Source: an uncultured Prosthecobacter sp. (GTDB lineage: Bacteria > Verrucomicrobiota > Verrucomicrobiia > Verrucomicrobiales > Verrucomicrobiaceae). Taken from it: a stretch of 10,501 bases of DNA. This document shows positions 7,418 to 10,501 of this stretch, piece after piece (the first letter of the stretch is position 1; each line of letters opens with the position of its first letter). The notes under the pieces are model-generated. The model was not told the DNA's origin, did no database searches, and saw only the letters and a program-made list of their open reading frames with translations. Location: contig CANNUR010000087.1 of the NCBI GenBank assembly GCA_947523045.1, positions 1 through 10,501 on the forward strand, read 5' to 3'. Both the position numbers and the translations under genes were made by a program.

Positions 7418-8632
7418 TCAAGGCTGCTGTTCCAGCCAGGCCAGATTGAAGCGGGCCAGGCGGAGCGCGGAACCGGCAAAGCTGGGCTTGGAGCCGGCGC
7501 CATAGAAACACAGGATCGTGCCGGCCGGCGTCACCGCCAAGTCCGAGTAGGCGCTCGGACCGTCTTCAAGCAAACGGTTGACCGGCCAGGTCGAGCCCTC
7601 GTCGCGGCTGATCTTGACGCTGAGGTTTTTGCGCGCACGGCTCTTGCCCGGCTCGGGTTCGCCGCCGCGTCCGCCCTCCAGGTTGTGCGGATTCGAGAAC
7701 AGCAGCAGCCTCTGGCCGCCGTGATCGTAGCGGACCAGGCCGGCCATGCAGATCGGTTCAAGCAGGGCCTCGTCGAACTTTGGTTCGCTCCAGTTCGTCG
7801 CACCGTCGGGACTCGTCGTCACCAACCGGCGGTGCGCCTTCGACTCGCTGCGCACATTGAGCATGACGCGGCCGTCGGCGAGTTCAACCGCCACCGTCTC
7901 GTTCGGATTGATCCAAGTGTCCGTGCAGGGCACGGCGATCTCACCCGCCTGCCAGGTGCGGCCGCCGTCATCGCTGAAGACGGTGGCGGTGACGCTCGGC
8001 CGATGGGCGTTGCCGCCCTCGCCGGTCGACAGCCAGACCGGCACCACGAGGCGGCCATTCTTGAGCTGAATGCCGTGGTTGGGGCCGGTCGCGAGCACCT
8101 TCCAGGCATAGCCCTTCTTGAAGGCGTCAAAGCAGGCGGTGATCTCCACCGGCGGACTCCAGCTGACGCCGTCGTCGCCGCTGCGCTGGTAAAACACCCG
8201 CTCGTACTCCAGGCAGAAGAGCATGTGCACCGTGCCGTCGCGGTCGGCGATGAGCACCGGGTTGTTGTAGGTCACGTCGTTGGGATCGACGTTTTTCATG
8301 CGCAGGGCGAAGGGATTCTTGCGCTTGGGGCCATCGACCCGGGCGATGCTGCGCGGGGCGCTCCAGGTGCGGCCGTCATCGGTGCTGCGGCGCAGTAGCA
8401 GGCGGATGTCATCCCAGTCGCTGACGCCGGCCGCGCGCTTGCGGGCCTCGCACCAGGCCAGCACGCTGCCGCGGGCGGTGACAACGATGCCGGGGATGTG
8501 GTAGAGCTGGTAGGCGGGGTCGTCGCCCACCGTGAACAGATCCTGCTTTTCCAGGAAGGGTTCCACGGCACCCGCCACGGGGGCGGCGAGCAGGACAAGG
8601 GAGGCAAGGCGGCGAAACAGGTCGGGGATCAC
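7418..8632 (-). CDS. Secreted GH33-like exo-sialidase homologue lacking the R-I-P arginine
   Basis: The 404-residue protein begins at a GTG at 8632; an in-frame stop lies just upstream at 8636-8638, and the signal peptide MIPDLFRRLASLVLLAAPVAGA starts right there, so this start is well supported. It is the more sialidase-like of the pair: YHIPGIVVTARGSVLAWCEAR (44-64), Asp boxes at 83-90, 151-158, 220-227 and 342-349, a degenerate one at 274-281, GPNHGIQLKNGRLVVP (183-198), NET with candidate acid E245, R261, R335 and the tyrosine Y362 in AYSDL. In GH33 enzymes the residue before I-P is the arginine that holds the sialate carboxylate; here it is H45. Sialic acid is thus not a safe substrate guess. 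The gene is divergent from the regulator, and operator O2 starts 32 bp upstream of its start codon. It is probably the first gene of an operon with the next propeller gene. Confidence 0.9.
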   Translation of the reverse strand: MIPDLFRRLASLVLLAAPVAGAVEPFLEKQDLFTVGDDPAYQLYHIPGIVVTARGSVLAWCEARKRAAGVSDWDDIRLLLRRSTDDGRTWSAPRSIARVDGPKRKNPFALRMKNVDPNDVTYNNPVLIADRDGTVHMLFCLEYERVFYQRSGDDGVSWSPPVEITACFDAFKKGYAWKVLATGPNHGIQLKNGRLVVPVWLSTGEGGNAHRPSVTATVFSDDGGRTWQAGEIAVPCTDTWINPNETVAVELADGRVMLNVRSESKAHRRLVTTSPDGATNWSEPKFDEALLEPICMAGLVRYDHGGQRLLLFSNPHNLEGGRGGEPEPGKSRARKNLSVKISRDEGSTWPVNRLLEDGPSAYSDLAVTPAGTILCFYGAGSKPSFAGSALRLARFNLAWLEQQP

Positions 8633-8663
8633 GTCTCATTCAACGTCCAAGAGCCCGTGAGTT

Positions 8664-8688
8664 CACTGGTCAGTTTCCTTGACCAGTG
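8664..8688. promoter_or_regulatory. Operator-like palindrome O2 between the sialidase-like gene and the regulator
   Basis: CACTGGTCA (8664-8672), seven bases, and TGACCAGTG (8680-8688) are perfect 9-bp inverted arms. Site O1 has the same core and spacing, giving the shared consensus ACTGGTYA-N7-TGACCAGT. It is in the 80-bp gap of a divergent gene pair, 24 bp before the regulator ATG and 31 bp from the sialidase-like GTG, a classic place for autoregulation plus control of the target. A TTGACC inside the right arm (8679-8684) resembles a -35 box, but no good -10 follows at the right distance. Confidence 0.85.
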
Positions 8689-8712
8689 GCGCGGCAGGTG
8701 CGTTTTTGCCGC

Positions 8713-9756
8713 ATGCCCACCCGCCTTCCGCGCCCTTCCCTGAGCAGCCAGGCCGCCGCCGCGCTGCGCACCGAGATCGAAAACGGTGTCTGGGGCGAGC
8801 GCCTGCCCGGTGAACGTTTGCTGGCAGAACGACTGGGCGTCAGCCGCCCCACCCTGCGCATCGCGCTCGATACCCTGGCGGATGAAGGCTGGCTGGAGCG
8901 TCGCCAGGGCCTGCCGACCCGCGTTCTTCACAGTGGCAGAGGCCCGACCGAACGAGCCTGCATCGTGCGCCTGCTGACACCGGTGCCGCTGCGCGAGATG
9001 CCACCGCTGACCGTCTGCTGGTTGGATGAATTGCGCGAGCGCCTCGCCACCGCCGGTCATGCGCTGGAGCTGGTGGTGCGGCCGACGATTTCCACGAGCC
9101 GCGGCGCCCGCGCACTGGGACACCTGGAGCGCAGCCACCCGGGCGGGGTCTGGATCCTGCACCTCGCGCCGGCAGCCCTGCAGCGGGCCTTTGCCGCGCG
9201 CGGCCTGCCGGCTTTGGTCGCCGGTTCGGCCGCAACGGGCGTCGATCTGCCTTCCGTGGATCTCGACCACCGCGCGGTCTGTCGCCATGCCGCCGGTCTG
9301 CTGCGTGCGAAGGGGCGCCGACGTCCCGTGCTGCTGCTGCCCGACACCGCGGCACCGGGCGACGCCGAAAGTGCCGAGGGTTTTCTCGAAGGCTTTCCAA
9401 CGGCGCGCGTGCTGCGTCACGACGGCACGCCGACCGGCCTGTGCCGACAGGTGCGCAGCGCCTGTGCGGGTCGCGAGGCCGCCGACGCCTTGGTGGTGGG
9501 TCGCTCCGTCCATGCCCTCACCGCGCTGACCTGCTTGCTGGCCGAGGGCCTGCGCGTGCCGCGCGACGTGGCGCTGATCGCGCGCGATGGCGATGCCTTT
9601 CTCGCCCATGCCATGCCGGCCCCGGCGCGCTATGTCAGCGATCCACGGCGCTGGTCGGCCGCGGTGGCCAGGCTGGTGCTGCGCCTGGCCGAGGGCGGGC
9701 GCACGCGCAGCCAGCATCGCCTGATGCCGGACTTTGTCGCCGGTGGCACGCTGTGA
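8713..9756 (+). CDS. GntR-type DNA-binding domain with LacI-type effector domain, probable local regulator
   Basis: The 347-residue protein has an N-terminal GntR winged helix (about 10-75): QAAAALRTEIENGVWGERLP, then GERLLAERLGVSRPTLRIAL and LADEGWLERRQG. The rest (about 82-347) resembles the sugar-binding half of LacI/GalR regulators, as in AraR: a strand-helix pattern, VDLDHRAVCRHAAGLLRAKG (182-201) and VPRDVALIARDGD (282-294). Such chimeras usually repress carbohydrate genes until a sugar binds. The ATG at 8713 is chosen over an in-frame GTG at 8686, because the GTG lies within operator O2 and would add nine non-conserved residues; AGGTG at 8696-8700 is a possible ribosome binding site, somewhat far at 12 bases. 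Divergent from the sialidase-like operon and convergent with panC, with only 4 bp between the stop codons. It most likely binds O2 and O1. The inducer is unknown. Confidence 0.88.
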   Translation: MPTRLPRPSLSSQAAAALRTEIENGVWGERLPGERLLAERLGVSRPTLRIALDTLADEGWLERRQGLPTRVLHSGRGPTERACIVRLLTPVPLREMPPLTVCWLDELRERLATAGHALELVVRPTISTSRGARALGHLERSHPGGVWILHLAPAALQRAFAARGLPALVAGSAATGVDLPSVDLDHRAVCRHAAGLLRAKGRRRPVLLLPDTAAPGDAESAEGFLEGFPTARVLRHDGTPTGLCRQVRSACAGREAADALVVGRSVHALTALTCLLAEGLRVPRDVALIARDGDAFLAHAMPAPARYVSDPRRWSAAVARLVLRLAEGGRTRSQHRLMPDFVAGGTL

Positions 9757-9760
9757 TGGC

Positions 9761-10501
9761 TCAGGCGAGCTCCAGGTTGTCGATCAGGCGCGCGCGCCCG
9801 AAAAACACCGCCAGGGCGAGCAGCCCCTCGGCATCGGCCTGCGCCTGCGGTTCCAGCGTGTGGCGGTTCACCAGCGCGGCGTAATCGATCCGCCCCAGCG
9901 GCGCCGCTGCGGCGAGTTGGTTGCGCACGCCGGCCAGCAAAATTTCCGGATCGATGACACCGCTGCGCCAGGCCGCGCGCGCCGCCTGCAGGGCCGCGTG
10001 CAGGGCCGGCGCCTGGGCCCGTTCCTCGGCGCTGAGGTAGCGGTTGCGCGAGCTGAGCGCCAGACCATCCGGCTCGCGCACGGTGTCGAGGCCGTGCAGT
10101 TGCACCGGGAAATCAAGGTCGCGCACCAGCCGGCGCAGGATGGCGAGCTGCTGGTAATCCTTCTTGCCAAAGACCGCGTCATCGGGCTGGACGAGGTTGA
10201 AGAGTTTCGCCACCACCGTGCAGACCCCGTCGAAGTGACCGGGGCGACTGGCCCCGCAGAGCACGCGCGAGAGCCGGCTTTCGCTGACCTGGATGCTGCG
10301 GTCGGGCGAGTAGACCTCATCGACCGGCGGCGCAAACACCAGGTCGGCGCCGGCCGCGGCGCAGATCGCGAGATCGGCCTCGAGGGTCCGCGGGTAACGG
10401 CTGAAGTCCTCATTCGGACCGAACTGCAGCGGATTGACGAAGATGCTGACGGCGACGCGTCCCTCCGGGCCAGCGAGCCGGCACGCCTCGCGCACCAGGG
10501 C
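9761..10501 (-). CDS. panC: Pantothenate synthetase (pantoate--beta-alanine ligase), N-terminus cut off by window edge
   Basis: PanC joins pantoate and beta-alanine using ATP, the last step of pantothenate (vitamin B5) synthesis, in the cytoplasm. The 246 visible residues cover all but roughly the first 30, which hold the ATP-binding HxGH motif and lie beyond base 10501. Family landmarks are clear: VSIFVNPLQFGPNEDF, SRYPRT, CGASRPGHFDGVCTVV, AKLFNLVQPDDAVFGKKDYQ, the KMSKS-like LALSSRN and the C-terminal ARLIDNLELA. A GTG at 10495 can be read as a start, but it is internal, since ALV precedes it in frame as the usual LVR segment. The gene is a housekeeping gene unrelated in function to the glycan enzymes and probably marks the end of the accessory locus. 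It is convergent with the regulator. Confidence 0.97.
   Translation of the reverse strand, partial: ALVREACRLAGPEGRVAVSIFVNPLQFGPNEDFSRYPRTLEADLAICAAAGADLVFAPPVDEVYSPDRSIQVSESRLSRVLCGASRPGHFDGVCTVVAKLFNLVQPDDAVFGKKDYQQLAILRRLVRDLDFPVQLHGLDTVREPDGLALSSRNRYLSAEERAQAPALHAALQAARAAWRSGVIDPEILLAGVRNQLAAAAPLGRIDYAALVNRHTLEPQAQADAEGLLALAVFFGRARLIDNLELA

Noticed and set aside
8686..8712. GTG at 8686 as the regulator start
   Set aside because: It lies within the operator palindrome and adds nine residues not typical of the GntR head; the ATG at 8713 fits better.
8629..9717. Minus-strand open frame (362 codons) opposite the regulator
   Set aside because: It is antisense to a clear GntR/LacI gene and would run through operator O2.

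Overview
The window is GC-rich bacterial DNA, densely packed with genes and without any RNA gene, insertion sequence or CRISPR array that I can see. The gene content (non-canonical sialidases, an SGNH hydrolase fused to DUF1080, an RraA-family aldolase, a TIM-barrel sugar isomerase, a GntR/LacI chimeric regulator and a secreted DTQ-type phosphoesterase), the lack of clear Shine-Dalgarno sequences and the high GC point to a member of the PVC group, most likely Verrucomicrobiota of the Opitutales type. That assignment is inference from gene style; no marker gene proves it.

Layout from left to right. 1-235 (-) is the start of a sugar phosphate isomerase/epimerase that runs off the edge. 285-1025 (-) is an RraA-family aldolase/decarboxylase. 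A near-palindromic operator (O1, 1057-1081) lies in front of these two genes. 1183-2079 (-) is a secreted alpha/beta esterase. 2126-2206 holds an in-frame, coding-looking tail after the stop codon of the next gene. 2207-3547 (-) is a secreted SGNH hydrolase fused to DUF1080. 3685-5004 (+) is a divergent secreted alpha/beta hydrolase with a C-terminal fibronectin-III-like domain. 5075-6139 (-) is a secreted calcineurin-like phosphoesterase. 6259-7383 (-) and 7418-8632 (-) are two secreted Asp-box (BNR) sialidase-like proteins. A second copy of the operator (O2, 8664-8688) sits in the divergent gap before the regulator gene at 8713-9756 (+). The window ends in a truncated panC (9761-10501, -), a housekeeping gene that probably marks the border of the locus.

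How it may work together. Six of the nine genes encode exported hydrolases that could attack a decorated glycan outside the cytoplasm: two BNR beta-propellers, an esterase, an SGNH deacylase with a sugar-binding or 3-keto-glycoside hydrolase domain, another alpha/beta hydrolase and a phosphoesterase. The two genes at the left end encode cytoplasmic sugar-acid and sugar catabolic enzymes. The same operator (ACTGGT-Y-A, seven bases, TGACCAGT) occurs in front of the cytoplasmic pair and between the first sialidase-like gene and the regulator, both times starting 32 bp upstream of the minus-strand start codon. The simplest reading is a regulon controlled by the GntR/LacI chimera, which also controls itself. 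No transporter is visible, and the substrate cannot be named from sequence: the sialidase-like proteins lack the usual arginine of the R-I-P motif, so sialic acid should not be assumed.
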